A DNA stretch of 64,000 bases from the NCBI RefSeq assembly GCF_023507705.1, contig NZ_JALBGD010000013.1:1-64000 (forward strand), in the 5' to 3' direction. Of this stretch, positions 18,303 through 28,663 are shown piece after piece (positions within the stretch are counted from its first letter, which is position 1; each line of letters starts with the position of its first letter). The notes below the pieces were generated by a model. It was not told the DNA's origin and made no database searches. It was given only the letters and a program-made list of their open reading frames with translations. The DNA is from Stappia sp. WLB 29. GTDB lineage: Bacteria; Pseudomonadota; Alphaproteobacteria; Rhizobiales; Stappiaceae. Both the position numbers and the translations under genes were made by a program.

Positions 18303-18923
18303 TCAGTTCAGGGGATTGGCGAACCAGGCATAGCCGATCAGCGCGGCAACGCCGACCAGGATGCCGATGGCGAAGGCCGCGAACGGTCCCCACAGCCCCC
18401 GCACCGTCGGCACGGCCGCGGTGGCCGGCGCGGCCTGCTGCGGCTGCACGGCGGCCTCGGACTGCGTCGTGCGCGGCGGCTCCTTCAGGCGCTTGTTCAG
18501 CCAGTCGCCCTCGACCGCCCGCTCGCGCTCCAGCACCCGCTCGGCGATGTATTCGGTGATGCAGTCGGCCATGTCGTCGAGCTCGGGCGTCTCGAGGATG
18601 ACGGTGCGGCCGAGCCTGGTGTCCTTGACGAAGCGATAGGTGCGCTTGTCGCGGCCCATCGCCACGTGGCTGGTGATGTCGATCCACAGCCGCGGCAGGT
18701 TGCCCGGCACGATCTGGAAGGAGAACTGGTCGTCGTCCTCCGGCACTTCCTTGAAGACGTCCTGCAGCTCCTCGGCGAGGAGTTCAAGACGGGCCCGCTC
18801 CGATTCCTGCAACTCCACCACCACATCGGTGCGCTCGACTTCGGCGAACTTGACCTTCCGGATGGCGTCCCGAAGGCTGCGCACCTTGGCATGCGGTACA
18901 ACATTGTCGCGCGGTCTGGTCAT
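18303..18923 (-). CDS. conserved hypothetical protein with C-terminal membrane anchor
   Basis: Protein of about 206 residues. The first 150 residues are charged and mixed alpha/beta (for example VKFAEVERTDVVVELQESE and DDDQFSFQIVPGNLPRLWID). A low-complexity Q/A/P linker follows (about 150-175), then one hydrophobic helix near the end, GPFAAFAIGILVGVAALIGYAWF. The layout is that of a tail-anchored protein with its main domain in the cytoplasm. I do not recognise a named family. I start it at MTRPRDNVVPHAKV (18923); the frame is open 25 codons farther upstream through AT-rich promoter sequence. Confidence 0.75.
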   Translation of the reverse strand: MTRPRDNVVPHAKVRSLRDAIRKVKFAEVERTDVVVELQESERARLELLAEELQDVFKEVPEDDDQFSFQIVPGNLPRLWIDITSHVAMGRDKRTYRFVKDTRLGRTVILETPELDDMADCITEYIAERVLERERAVEGDWLNKRLKEPPRTTQSEAAVQPQQAAPATAAVPTVRGLWGPFAAFAIGILVGVAALIGYAWFANPLN

Positions 18924-19069
18924 GCATCGTTCCGATTCGAGCGAGGTAAACGAACCCTTAATAAAATTTGTACCATAGACTCGCATTAACCGCAGCATCG
19001 TGGGCAGTCGTTCGCGAGTCGTCCACGGACAAACAACGAGTTATAGTTAACGGAGATTAAGACTTCTCC

Positions 19070-19543
19070 ATGGCAATCAGCAGTACAGATCGGGTCCGCC
19101 AGGCCGCCGCAGAGGCCGGACTCGCCATCGAGATCCGCCAGATGCCGTCGTCCACGCGCACGGCGGAAGATGCGGCCAATGCCTGCGGCTGCTCCGTCTC
19201 CGAAATCTGCAAGTCCCTCGTCTTCCTCGGCAAGTCCAGCGGCGAGATCGTCCTGCTGCTGGTCAGCGGCTCCAACCGGGTCGATGAGGCCGCCGTTGCC
19301 CAGCGCATCGGCGAGGAGCTCGGCCGGGCCGACGGACGCACCGTGCGCGAACGCACGGGCTTTGCCATCGGCGGCGTCGCCCCGATCGGGCATCTTGCCC
19401 CGGTCAAGGTCTATCTCGACGAGGACCTTACCCGATTCGAAGGCATCTGGGCCGCTGCAGGTGCCCCCAATTCGGTGTTTGCCACAACTGCGAGCGACCT
19501 GCTGAAGGCGACCGGCGCCGCCGTCATCCGCATGACGGCCTGA
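19070..19543 (+). CDS. YbaK/EbsC family protein (aminoacyl-tRNA deacylase-like)
   Basis: A 157-residue single-domain protein of the YbaK/ProX trans-editing family, which hydrolyses wrongly charged tRNAs such as Cys-tRNA(Pro) or Ala-tRNA(Pro). Visible features are EICKSLVFLGKSSGEIVLLL (with the conserved lysine of the active site) and GFAIGGVAPIGH (the conserved GG-xxP-GH loop). The exact mischarged substrate is not predictable. AT-rich sequence before the start, with TTAAC and TTAAG elements, holds its promoter and that of the divergent anchored protein. Confidence 0.9.
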   Translation: MAISSTDRVRQAAAEAGLAIEIRQMPSSTRTAEDAANACGCSVSEICKSLVFLGKSSGEIVLLLVSGSNRVDEAAVAQRIGEELGRADGRTVRERTGFAIGGVAPIGHLAPVKVYLDEDLTRFEGIWAAAGAPNSVFATTASDLLKATGAAVIRMTA

Positions 19544-19550
19544 TCCGGCC

Positions 19551-20174
19551 TCACTCGCCCTCGATCACCGGCACATGGGCTGCCGCATCGCGCGGCAGCA
19601 CGCCGGCAAGGCGCGGGTCGTCGGAGATCTCGATGGCCCGCTTGTAGGGCGTGAAGCCGCTCGCCCGGTAAAAGCCGAGCGCCTGCGGGCTGTCGGCGGT
19701 GCAGGTATGGACGAACAGCCGCCGCGTCTGCGGCCGCGACCACACCTGCGACAGCGCCTCGTTCATCAGCCAGCGTCCCGCGCCGTTGCCGATTTCCTCC
19801 GCCACCAGCCCGAAATAGGCGAGCTCCACATCCGCCGGGTCGGTGAAGTCCAGCTCCAGCAGGCCGACCGGCTCGCCGCCGCGGCCCTTGCGGCAGAAAT
19901 AGACCTCGTGCCCCGGCCGTGTCAGCGCCGCGACGAGATCCTGGTCGCTCACCGTCAGCCGCCCGAACCACAGCCACTCGTCGCCGATCCGGCGGAACAG
20001 GGCGCGATACTCGGCCGGATCGGGGCGTTCGATCCGTTCCAGCGACAGATCGGGCCGCTCGGCCCGCCGCGCCAGCGGCCGGGCCCGCATCTCCAGATAG
20101 GTGACGATGGTCGCGACCTTGCCGGCCGGCAGGTCGGTATAGCCCGACAGGTCAACGGTGATCGACGACGTCAT
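19551..20174 (-). CDS. GNAT family N-acetyltransferase
   Basis: Acetyltransferase of about 207 residues. The GNAT fold is indicated by VGLLELDFTDPADVELAYFG followed by the CoA-binding turn EEIGNGAGRWLMNEAL (about 130-145) and the C-terminal strand HTCTADSPQALGFYRASGF, a common GNAT ending. The N-terminal 40 residues (VDLSGYTDLPAGKVATIVTY) are an extra module seen in some alphaproteobacterial members. ATG 20174 is preceded by AAGGAGCGAGA. The target is unknown. Confidence 0.9.
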   Translation of the reverse strand: MTSSITVDLSGYTDLPAGKVATIVTYLEMRARPLARRAERPDLSLERIERPDPAEYRALFRRIGDEWLWFGRLTVSDQDLVAALTRPGHEVYFCRKGRGGEPVGLLELDFTDPADVELAYFGLVAEEIGNGAGRWLMNEALSQVWSRPQTRRLFVHTCTADSPQALGFYRASGFTPYKRAIEISDDPRLAGVLPRDAAAHVPVIEGE

Positions 20175-20309
20175 TCTCGCTCCTTCCGCGCTGCGATGCG
20201 GCACGGCTTGAGGTAATCCGTCCGGCTCCCGCGATCAAGCGCCCCGCGTTGGCGCCGGCCCCGCCTTGCGCTAGGCTCGAGCGAGTCCCGCCCCGCCACA
20301 GGAGCCTCG

Positions 20310-21215
20310 ATGAGACAGGTCACCCTCGCCGCCCTGCAGATGGCCTGCAGCCCCGACCGGCAGGACAATCTCGCCCGCATGGAGCGGTTGATCCGCAAAG
20401 CGGCGGCCGGCGGCGCCAATATCGTGCTGCCGCAGGAACTGTTCGAATACCCCTATTTCTGTCAGGACGAGGCGCCCGACCTGCTGCTGCGCGCGGAACC
20501 CGCCGACGGCCACCCGGCGATCGCGCGCATGCAGGCGCTTGCCGCCGAACTCGGCATCGTCATTCCGGTGAGCTTCTACGAACTCGCCGGCCAGGCCCGG
20601 TTCAACTCCATCGCCATCGTCGATGCGGATGGCAGCACTCTCGGCCTCTACCGCAAGAGCCACATCCCGCAAGGCTCCGGCTACCAGGAGAAGTATTATT
20701 TCTCCCCCGGCGACACCGGCTTTCGCGTCTGGTCCACCCGCTTCGGGCGCATCGGCGTCGGCATCTGCTGGGACCAGTGGTTCCCGGAAACCGCCCGCGC
20801 CATGGCCTTGAAGGGCGCGGAGATGCTGTTCTTCCCAACCGCCATCGGCTCGGAACTGCTCGATCCGCAGTGGGACTCCGCCGCCCACTGGCAGCGCGTC
20901 ATGCAGGGCCATGCCGGCGCCAACCTGATGCCGCTCGTCGCCTCCAACCGTATCGGCACGGAGCCGGGCCGCAACGGCACCGAGCTGACCTTTTACGGCT
21001 CCTCCTTCATCGCCGATGCCACCGGCGCCAAGGTCGCCGAAGCCGACCGCATCAGCGAAGACATCCTGCTGCACACGTTCGATCTCGACGCGCTCGCCGC
21101 CTTGCGCGCCTCCTGGGGCGTCTTCCGCGACCGCCGGCCGGAGCTCTACGGCCCGCTCGCCAGCCTCGACGGCGCCGCGCCCGGAACCTCTCGCGCCAGG
21201 CCCCCTCGTCCGTGA
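20310..21215 (+). CDS. aguB: N-carbamoylputrescine amidase
   Basis: Nitrilase-superfamily enzyme that hydrolyses N-carbamoylputrescine to putrescine, CO2 and ammonia. The Glu-Lys-Cys triad is present as E43 (LPQELFEYPYF), K116 (LYRKSHIPQG) and C153 (GICWDQWFPE). The segments YQEKYYFSPGDTGF and TAIGSEL are characteristic of AguB rather than other nitrilases. Length 301 residues, with a slightly extended C-terminus. Its stop overlaps the GTG start of the next gene, agmatine deiminase, which makes the preceding step's product, so the two form a coupled two-gene operon. Confidence 0.95.
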   Translation: MRQVTLAALQMACSPDRQDNLARMERLIRKAAAGGANIVLPQELFEYPYFCQDEAPDLLLRAEPADGHPAIARMQALAAELGIVIPVSFYELAGQARFNSIAIVDADGSTLGLYRKSHIPQGSGYQEKYYFSPGDTGFRVWSTRFGRIGVGICWDQWFPETARAMALKGAEMLFFPTAIGSELLDPQWDSAAHWQRVMQGHAGANLMPLVASNRIGTEPGRNGTELTFYGSSFIADATGAKVAEADRISEDILLHTFDLDALAALRASWGVFRDRRPELYGPLASLDGAAPGTSRARPPRP

Positions 21216-22306
21216 GCGCGCCACTCGCCTCCCTGCCGGCCGCCGGCGGCTTCCGCATGCCCGGCGAGTTCGAGCCCCATTCCGGCTGCTGGATGGCCTG
21301 GCCCGAGCGACCCGACAACTGGCGCGAGGGTGCTGCGCCCGCCCGCCGCGCCTTCGCCGCGATTGCCGCCGCGATCCATGCCAGCGATCCTGTTACCGTC
21401 ACCGTTTCCTCGGCGCAGGGGCGCGAGAGCGCGCAGGCCCTGCTGCCCGCCGGCATCCGCATCCTCGATATCCCTTCCGACGACTGCTGGATGCGCGACA
21501 TCGGCCCGACCTTCGTCACCGGCCCCGGCGGCGAGGTCCGCGCGGTCGACTGGCGCTTCAACGCCTGGGGCGGCGAGGCGAACGGGCTCTACGCGCCCTG
21601 GGACCGGGACGATGCCATGGCCGCGCGCATCGCCGAGGTGGAAGGGGTGGAGCGTTACCGCGCGCCCTTCGTCCTGGAGGGCGGCGCCATCCATGTCGAC
21701 GGCGAGGGCACCGTCTTCACCACCGCCGAATGCCTGCTCTCCGAGGGCCGCAATCCGCAGATGACACGAGGAGAGATCGAGCAGGGGCTGAAGGACTGGC
21801 TCGGCGCGACCGCCGTCGTCTGGCTGCCGCGCGGCGTTTACCTCGACGAGACCGACGGCCATGTCGACAACCTGCTGCATGTCTGCGCGCCCGGCACCGT
21901 CGCCCTCACCTGGACGAACGACAGGGGCGACCCGCAATACGAGCGCTCCGCCGAGGCGCTGGAGCATCTCGCCTCCTGCCGCGATGCGCGCGGCCGCCGC
22001 TTGCGCGTCGTCCGCCTGCCCATGCCCGGCCCGCTCCACATGAGCGCGCAGGAAGCCGCCGGGATCGCCGCCGGCGACAACGGCATGGTGCGCAAGCCCG
22101 GCGAGAGGCTCGCCGGCAGCTACGCCAATTTCTACATCGCCAATACGCGGGTGGTGTTTCCCCTGCTCGACGAACGGCACGACGCTGAAGCCGCCGCCAT
22201 CCTCGCCGGGCTTTTCCCGGGCCGCGAGATCGTCGGCGTTCCGGGGCGCGAGGTGCTGCTCGGCGGCGGCAACATCCACTGCATCACCCAGCAGGTTCCG
22301 GCCTGA
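21212..22306 (+). CDS. aguA: agmatine deiminase
   Basis: Converts agmatine to N-carbamoylputrescine and ammonia, the step before AguB. Recognisable motifs are CWMAWPERPDNWREGA near 27, DDCWMRDIGPTFV near 90 (substrate-binding Asp), WGGEANGLYAPW, FVLEGGAIHVDGEG near 152, YLDETDGHVDN near 210 (catalytic His), and the C-terminal GGGNIHCITQQ with the catalytic cysteine. The start is GTG at 21212, overlapping the aguB stop by four bases (GTGA). At 364 residues it is full length. Together the pair provides an arginine-decarboxylase-dependent putrescine route. Confidence 0.95.
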   Translation: MSAPLASLPAAGGFRMPGEFEPHSGCWMAWPERPDNWREGAAPARRAFAAIAAAIHASDPVTVTVSSAQGRESAQALLPAGIRILDIPSDDCWMRDIGPTFVTGPGGEVRAVDWRFNAWGGEANGLYAPWDRDDAMAARIAEVEGVERYRAPFVLEGGAIHVDGEGTVFTTAECLLSEGRNPQMTRGEIEQGLKDWLGATAVVWLPRGVYLDETDGHVDNLLHVCAPGTVALTWTNDRGDPQYERSAEALEHLASCRDARGRRLRVVRLPMPGPLHMSAQEAAGIAAGDNGMVRKPGERLAGSYANFYIANTRVVFPLLDERHDAEAAAILAGLFPGREIVGVPGREVLLGGGNIHCITQQVPA

Positions 22307-22455
22307 GGCCGGGGCCGCCCTCGGCCTTGTCGCATTCCGCAGCAAAGTGCCGTTACGGCAGATTCGACTGATAAGGGTTTGTTAACCCGTTTGCGGCGAC
22401 ACTGGCTCCGAACATCCGGCACCCCCCACAGCATCAGGGACCTCGTTCCACCGCC

Positions 22456-22797
22456 ATGCCTCTCATCGGAAAATCTTTTGGCGGCGGCTTCGGCAGTGCG
22501 AAGAAGGTGTCCGGCTATCAGCAGATCCAGCAGTGGAAGGCCAAGCAGAAGGCCCATTCCGAGAAGTTCCTGAACCAGCAGGCGGTGGCGAGCAACGTTT
22601 TCGCCGTCGGGGTCAGCGAGACCCAGACCGCGACCGAAATGCTGTTCAACAACGTTGCGGCCCGGGTGAAGAAGCAAGCTGAGGCCAAGATCGCCGAGCA
22701 GAACGAAGGCATCGACAAGGCCATCGACAGCCTCGATCTCGCCAAGAACGGCGACAAGGACACCAAGAAGACCGAAGGCGTCGACGTCACGGTCTGA
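22456..22797 (+). CDS. hypothetical protein next to flagellar genes
   Basis: A 113-residue protein starting MPLIGKSFGGGFGSAKK. A glycine-rich N-terminus is followed by a helical, lysine- and glutamine-rich body (QIQQWKAKQKAHSEKFLNQQ, ARVKKQAEAKIAEQ) and a charged tail. There is no signal peptide or membrane helix. I do not recognise it. Its position at the end of the flagellar block, facing flhA and with its own terminator, hints at a motility link, but this is only context. The 149 bases before it contain GGGTT-tgtt-AACCC, a small inverted repeat. Confidence 0.7.
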   Translation: MPLIGKSFGGGFGSAKKVSGYQQIQQWKAKQKAHSEKFLNQQAVASNVFAVGVSETQTATEMLFNNVAARVKKQAEAKIAEQNEGIDKAIDSLDLAKNGDKDTKKTEGVDVTV

Positions 22798-22831
22798 ACG
22801 CCCGTTCTTCAGGCCATCGATCGCGTTTTGG

Positions 22832-22856
22832 GCGCTCCGCTTGCGGGGCGCTTTTT
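22832..22856 (+). terminator. intrinsic terminator
   Basis: GCGCTCCGC (22832-22840) and GCGGGGCGC (22843-22851) form a stem with one G-U pair, directly followed by TTTTT. It ends the transcript of the hypothetical gene, 35 bases after its stop, and abuts the end of the convergent flhA. Confidence 0.8.
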
Positions 22857-22858
22857 CG

Positions 22859-25054
22859 TTACACCGATCCGACCGTCTTCAGCCTTGCACGCGGATGCAC
22901 CTCGTTCTGGCTCATCACGGTCGTGTGCGCGCGGAACCGCTCGACGATGGAGCGCACGAAGGGCCGGGTCTGCGGCGAGGTCAGCAGCACCGGCACCTCG
23001 CCCAGCTGCGCCGCCTGCTCGAAGGCATCGCGCACCAGGCGGACGAACTCCTGCAGCTTCGACGGCGCCATGGCCAGCGAGCGTTCCTCGCCCTCGCCGA
23101 CGATCGACTCGATGAAGGCCTGCTCCCATTGCGGCGACAGGGCGATCAAGGGCAGGTAGCCGCCCGGCGCCTGGTTCGACGCCGTGATCTGGCGCGCCAG
23201 CCGCGAGCGCACATGCTCGGCGATGGTGGCCGGGTTGCGGGTGAAGCCGGTCGCCTCGGCGATGCCTTCCAGGATCGTGCCGAGGTCGCGGATCGAGATC
23301 CGCTCGGCCAGCAGCGCCTGCAGCACGCGCTGGATGCCGGAGACGGTGATCTGCGAGGGCACGATGTCCTCCACCAGCTTCGCCTGCTCGCCGGGGATTT
23401 CCTTCAGCAGCTTCTGCACGTCCGCATAGGTGAGCAGTTCGGAGACGTTGCCGCGGATCGTCTCGGTCAAGTGCGTCGCCAGCACCGTCGCCGGATCGAC
23501 CACCGTGTAGCCGCGCAGCGCCGCATCCTCGCGGTACTGCCCCTCCACCCAGGTCGCCGGAAGGCCGAAGGTCGGCTCCGTCGTATGGGTGCCCGGCAGC
23601 TTCACCTGATTGCCGCTCGGGTCCATCACCATGTAGTGGTTCGGGTAGAGCTGGCCGCTGCCGGCCGGCACTTCCTTGACCTTGATGACATAGTCGTTGG
23701 CGCCGAGCTGGATGTTGTCGAGGATGCGTACCGGCGGCATCAGGATGCCGAGATCGGCCGCCAGCTGGCGGCGCAGCGCCTTGATCTGCTCGGTCAGCTG
23801 GTCGCCTTCCGCGCTCTGGTTGATCAGGGCCAGCAGCGCATAGCCGAGCTCGATGCGCAGCTCGTCCATCTTCAGCGAATCGGTCACCGGCGGCTCGGAC
23901 GGCTTCGGCGGCGCAGCCGCCGCCACCTCGGCGATGCGCACCTGTTCGGCCACCTCCTTGTGCGACCTGCTGGAGCGATAGGCGAGATAGCCGGCAAGGC
24001 CGGCGAGGCTGAGGAACGGGATCATCGGGATGCCCGGCAGCATCGCCAGCGTCGCCATCACGAAGGACGACATGCCGAGCGCCTTGGGATAGCCCGACAG
24101 CTGCTGGCCGAGCGCCTTGTCGGCCGAGCCGGCGACGCCGGCCTTCGACACCAGCAGGCCGGCCGCGGTGGAGACGATCAGTGCCGGGATCTGCGACACG
24201 AGACCGTCGCCCACCGTCAGCAGCGTGTAGGAGGCGGCCGCCTGCGAGAAGCTCAGTTCCATCTGCGCGACGCCGATGATGATGCCGCCGACGACGTTGA
24301 TGAAGGTGATCAGCAGGCCGGCGATGGCATCGCCCCGCACGAATTTCGAAGCACCGTCCATGGCGCCGAAGAAGGAGCTTTCGTCCTCCAGCTCGCGGCG
24401 ACGCTGGCGCGCCGTCGTCTCGTCGATCAGGCCCGAGGACAGGTCCGCGTCGATGGCCATCTGCTTGCCCGGCATCGCATCGAGGGTGAAGCGCGCCGCC
24501 ACTTCCGCGATACGGCCCGAACCCTTGGTGATGACGACGAAGTTCACGATCACCAGGATCGCGAAGACGATGATGCCGATGACGAAATTTCCGCCCATCA
24601 CGAAGTTGCCGAAAGCCTGGATGACCTCGCCGGCGGCATCCGTGCCCTCGTGGCCGTTGGCCAGGATCAGGCGGGTGGAGGCAAGGTTCAGCGCCAGCCG
24701 CAGCATCGTCGCGATCAGCAGCACCGTGGGAAAGGACGAGAATTCCAGCGGCTTCTGAATGAACAGGCCGGTCATCAGGATCAGCACGGAGAAGATGATC
24801 GAGATGGCCAGGAACAGGTCGAGCATCATCGCCGGCATCGGCAGGATGAGCACCACCAGGATGACCATGACGCCGAGCGCCAGCGCGATGTCGCCGCGCC
24901 GGATCGTGTCCCAGGCAGAGGCAAGGCTCAACCCGCCGAGCGAAGGGCGGAATCCGCCCCCGTCCGTGCCGCCCGGCACCGCTGCCGCAACCGGGGCCAA
25001 CCCTTGGGAAAGCCCCGGGGCGCCCTTGCCCTCGCCTGCCGTCACGTCGCTCAT
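22859..25054 (-). CDS. flhA: flagellar biosynthesis protein FlhA
   Basis: Inner-membrane component of the flagellar type III export gate. The N-terminal half has about eight hydrophobic helices, starting with IALALGVMVILVVLILPM near 57, and includes the cytoplasmic FHIPEP-type loop with LALNLASTRLIL and DAMPGKQMAIDADLSSGLID. The C-terminal half (about 340-731) is the soluble nonameric-ring domain that docks chaperone-substrate complexes. At 731 residues it is slightly long because of a glycine/alanine-rich N-terminal extension of about 45 residues. It is the last gene of the fliF-fliG-fliH-fliN-flbD-flhA block. Confidence 0.97.
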   Translation of the reverse strand: MSDVTAGEGKGAPGLSQGLAPVAAAVPGGTDGGGFRPSLGGLSLASAWDTIRRGDIALALGVMVILVVLILPMPAMMLDLFLAISIIFSVLILMTGLFIQKPLEFSSFPTVLLIATMLRLALNLASTRLILANGHEGTDAAGEVIQAFGNFVMGGNFVIGIIVFAILVIVNFVVITKGSGRIAEVAARFTLDAMPGKQMAIDADLSSGLIDETTARQRRRELEDESSFFGAMDGASKFVRGDAIAGLLITFINVVGGIIIGVAQMELSFSQAAASYTLLTVGDGLVSQIPALIVSTAAGLLVSKAGVAGSADKALGQQLSGYPKALGMSSFVMATLAMLPGIPMIPFLSLAGLAGYLAYRSSRSHKEVAEQVRIAEVAAAAPPKPSEPPVTDSLKMDELRIELGYALLALINQSAEGDQLTEQIKALRRQLAADLGILMPPVRILDNIQLGANDYVIKVKEVPAGSGQLYPNHYMVMDPSGNQVKLPGTHTTEPTFGLPATWVEGQYREDAALRGYTVVDPATVLATHLTETIRGNVSELLTYADVQKLLKEIPGEQAKLVEDIVPSQITVSGIQRVLQALLAERISIRDLGTILEGIAEATGFTRNPATIAEHVRSRLARQITASNQAPGGYLPLIALSPQWEQAFIESIVGEGEERSLAMAPSKLQEFVRLVRDAFEQAAQLGEVPVLLTSPQTRPFVRSIVERFRAHTTVMSQNEVHPRARLKTVGSV

Positions 25055-25119
25055 GCCGCGCCCTTCGTCACACCTTTCGGCCCGCCCGGACCGTCAACCG
25101 AACCGTTCGCCCGCCGCCC

Positions 25120-26493
<1,374 letters not shown>

Positions 26494-26510
26494 GGGTCTT
26501 CTCCTTCCGA

Positions 26511-26858
26511 TCAGCGATCGGACTTGATGATTTCCGTCATGGTCACGCCGAGCTTGTCCTCCACCAGGACGACTTCGCCGCGTGCCACCAGCCGGTCGTT
26601 CACATAGATGTCGATTGCCTCGCCGACCTTGCGGTCGAGCTTCAGCACCGTGCCCGGCGCCAGCCGCAGCAGCTCCGACACATGCATGCGCGAGTGTCCG
26701 AGCACGGCCGAGATCTGCACCGGAACGTCGAACACCGCTTCCAGGTCGGCGGCGCTGCGGGCCTGCGAATGGTCGCGCTCGCCCTCGCGGGGCGCGTCCT
26801 GCGCTTCCATGTCGGTGAGCTGGAAGCCGGTTTCCTGCACTTCGTTGGTATCGCTCAT
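26511..26858 (-). CDS. fliN: flagellar motor switch protein FliN
   Basis: C-ring component, 115 residues. The C-terminal SpoA/FliM-FliN domain is clear: VFDVPVQISAVLGHSRMHVS, LLRLAPGTVLKLDRKVGEAI and LVARGEVVLVEDKLGVTMTE. The first 35 residues are acidic and polar, as in other alphaproteobacterial FliN proteins. Its start overlaps the end of fliH by four bases, so translation is coupled. FliN forms the base of the switch complex with FliG and FliM; FliM is not in this window. Confidence 0.95.
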   Translation of the reverse strand: MSDTNEVQETGFQLTDMEAQDAPREGERDHSQARSAADLEAVFDVPVQISAVLGHSRMHVSELLRLAPGTVLKLDRKVGEAIDIYVNDRLVARGEVVLVEDKLGVTMTEIIKSDR

Positions 26859-27574
26859 CCGTCACTCCGCTCCTCGGCGGTCTCCTGGTTGAGGGACGCT
26901 TTGTGTCCCTTGCCGGCGCGCCGGCCCTCGAAATAGCGCTTGGCGGCCTGGTCGACCTGCCGCTCGATCGCCTTGCGGTCGCGCACGATGCCGCCGTCCG
27001 CCCATTCGATGCGGCAGTCGCCGGCGGCGATGTCCGGCTCGCCGAGCAGCACCAGCCGCCCGTCGAAACCCTTTTCCGCGACCAGCGGGTCGAGCCGCGG
27101 CTTCAGCTCGGCCAGGTCGCTGTCGCGCACCCGGATCACCAGATGCGGGGCCCGCCGCAGCGGGCCGAGACATTCCGAGATCAGCGCGATGATCTCGCCG
27201 AGCGGCTCGCGGGCGATCAGGTGGGCGCAGATCCGCCGCGCCACCAGGAAGGCCAGGGCAACGGCGTCCTTCTCGTGCCGCGCCTGCTCGACGTCGAGCT
27301 GGCCGATCAGCGCCGAAACCGATTCCGCCAGCCGCGCCGCCTCGTCGGCCAGCCGGCCTTCCTCGCTCTTCTGCTGCTCGCCGAGCGCCTCGACGCGCCC
27401 GCGCTGGAACGCCGCCTGCTCGGCGATGGCCAGCAGCGCCTTGTGCTCGGCCAGCGTGATCGTCGGCTCGACCGGCTCCACGATCTCCTCGACCTCTTCC
27501 TCTTCCGGAAGCTCGACGGCCGCGAAATTGCGATCGAAGAGGAAACGGTGAACCTTCATGTGCGCGCTCGCCAT
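26855..27574 (-). CDS. fliH: flagellar assembly protein FliH (FlbE-like)
   Basis: Export-apparatus stator that binds and restrains the FliI ATPase. About 239 residues: KVHRFLFDRNF at the N-terminus, an acidic linker rich in E and V (about 19-38), then a long helical segment (about 40-120) rich in A, E, Q and R as expected for the coiled-coil stalk, and a globular C-terminus with IEWADGGIVRDRKAIERQVD. I use ATG 27574, 12 bases after GAGGA. An ATG four codons upstream (27586) is an alternative but directly abuts the GAGGA. It sits between fliG and fliN, which supports the assignment despite weak sequence conservation in this family. Confidence 0.88.
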   Translation of the reverse strand: MASAHMKVHRFLFDRNFAAVELPEEEEVEEIVEPVEPTITLAEHKALLAIAEQAAFQRGRVEALGEQQKSEEGRLADEAARLAESVSALIGQLDVEQARHEKDAVALAFLVARRICAHLIAREPLGEIIALISECLGPLRRAPHLVIRVRDSDLAELKPRLDPLVAEKGFDGRLVLLGEPDIAAGDCRIEWADGGIVRDRKAIERQVDQAAKRYFEGRRAGKGHKASLNQETAEERSDG

Positions 27575-27598
27575 TCTTGTCGTCATTCCTCAGGCCGC

Positions 27599-28663
27599 TC
27601 AGTAGATGATCTCGTCGTCGCCCTTGCTCTTGGAAAGCATCAGCTCTCCCTTCGCGGCGAGATCCTTGGCCGTTGCGACCATGCCCGACTGGGCCTCGTC
27701 GACATCGCGCAGGCGGATCGGCCCCAGCGCTTCCATGTCGTCCTGCATCATCTTCGCCGCGCGCGACGACATGTTGGAGAAGAAGAACTCCCGCACCGAT
27801 TCCGAGGCGCCCTTGAGCGCGATCGCGAGACGATCCTTCTCCACGTTGCGCAGCAGGGTCTGGCAGCTGCCGGCGTCGAGCTTCATCAGGTCGTCGAAGG
27901 TGAACATCAAGGTCTTGATGCGCTCGGCCGAGTCGCGGTTCTCTTCCTCGAGCGCTGCCAGGAAGCGCGCCTCGGTCTGGCGGTCGAAATTGTTGAAGAT
28001 CTCGGCCATCATCTCGTGGCTGTCGCGCCGCGAGGTGTTGGTCAGGTTCGACATGAACTCGACGCGCAGCGTCTGCTCGACCTTCTCCAGCACTTCCTTC
28101 TGGATCGCTTCCATCTTCAGCATGCGCGAGATCACCTCCAGCGCCAGTTCCTCCGGCAGGATGCCGAGAACCTTGGCGGCATGGTCGGGATCGATCTTCG
28201 ACAGCACCACGGCGACGGTCTGCGGGTATTCGTTCTTCAGGTAGTTGGCGAGAACGTTCTCCTGAACGTTGGAGAGCTTCTCCCACATGTTGCGGCCCGC
28301 CGGCCCGCGGATCTCTTCCATGATCAGCGACACCCGGTCGCGCGGCAGGAAGCTCGACAGCAGCCGCTCGGTGACGTCGACATTGCCGTTCAGCGCGCCG
28401 TTGCTGGAAATCTTGCGTACGAAGTCAACGAACAGCTCGTCGAGCATGTTCGGCGTCACCGGGCCCAGCCGCGACATCGCCGCGGAGACCTCGCGCACCT
28501 CCATCTCGTCCAGCTGCTCCCAGATGCGCCGGCCGTGCTTTTCGCCGAGCGCAAGCAGCAGCACGGCGACGCGCTCGACGCCGCGCAGGTCGCGCTCCTT
28601 CTCGGTCGCGCTGATCGTCAGATGACTTCCCTGACCGGCCTGGATGCTGCCTGCGATGCTCAT
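27599..28663 (-). CDS. fliG: flagellar motor switch protein FliG
   Basis: Torque-generating component of the C-ring, 354 residues. The three FliG regions are visible: the N-terminal FliF-binding part ([20 protein letters not shown]), the middle domain with [19 protein letters not shown] (the EHPQ-like motif, here EYPQ), and the C-terminal domain carrying [10 protein letters not shown] and [16 protein letters not shown], with the charged residues that face the stator. Its start overlaps the end of fliF by four bases. Confidence 0.96.
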   Translation of the reverse strand: MSIAGSIQAGQGSHLTISATEKERDLRGVERVAVLLLALGEKHGRRIWEQLDEMEVREVSAAMSRLGPVTPNMLDELFVDFVRKISSNGALNGNVDVTERLLSSFLPRDRVSLIMEEIRGPAGRNMWEKLSNVQENVLANYLKNEYPQTVAVVLSKIDPDHAAKVLGILPEELALEVISRMLKMEAIQKEVLEKVEQTLRVEFMSNLTNTSRRDSHEMMAEIFNNFDRQTEARFLAALEEENRDSAERIKTLMFTFDDLMKLDAGSCQTLLRNVEKDRLAIALKGASESVREFFFSNMSSRAAKMMQDDMEALGPIRLRDVDEAQSGMVATAKDLAAKGELMLSKSKGDDEIIY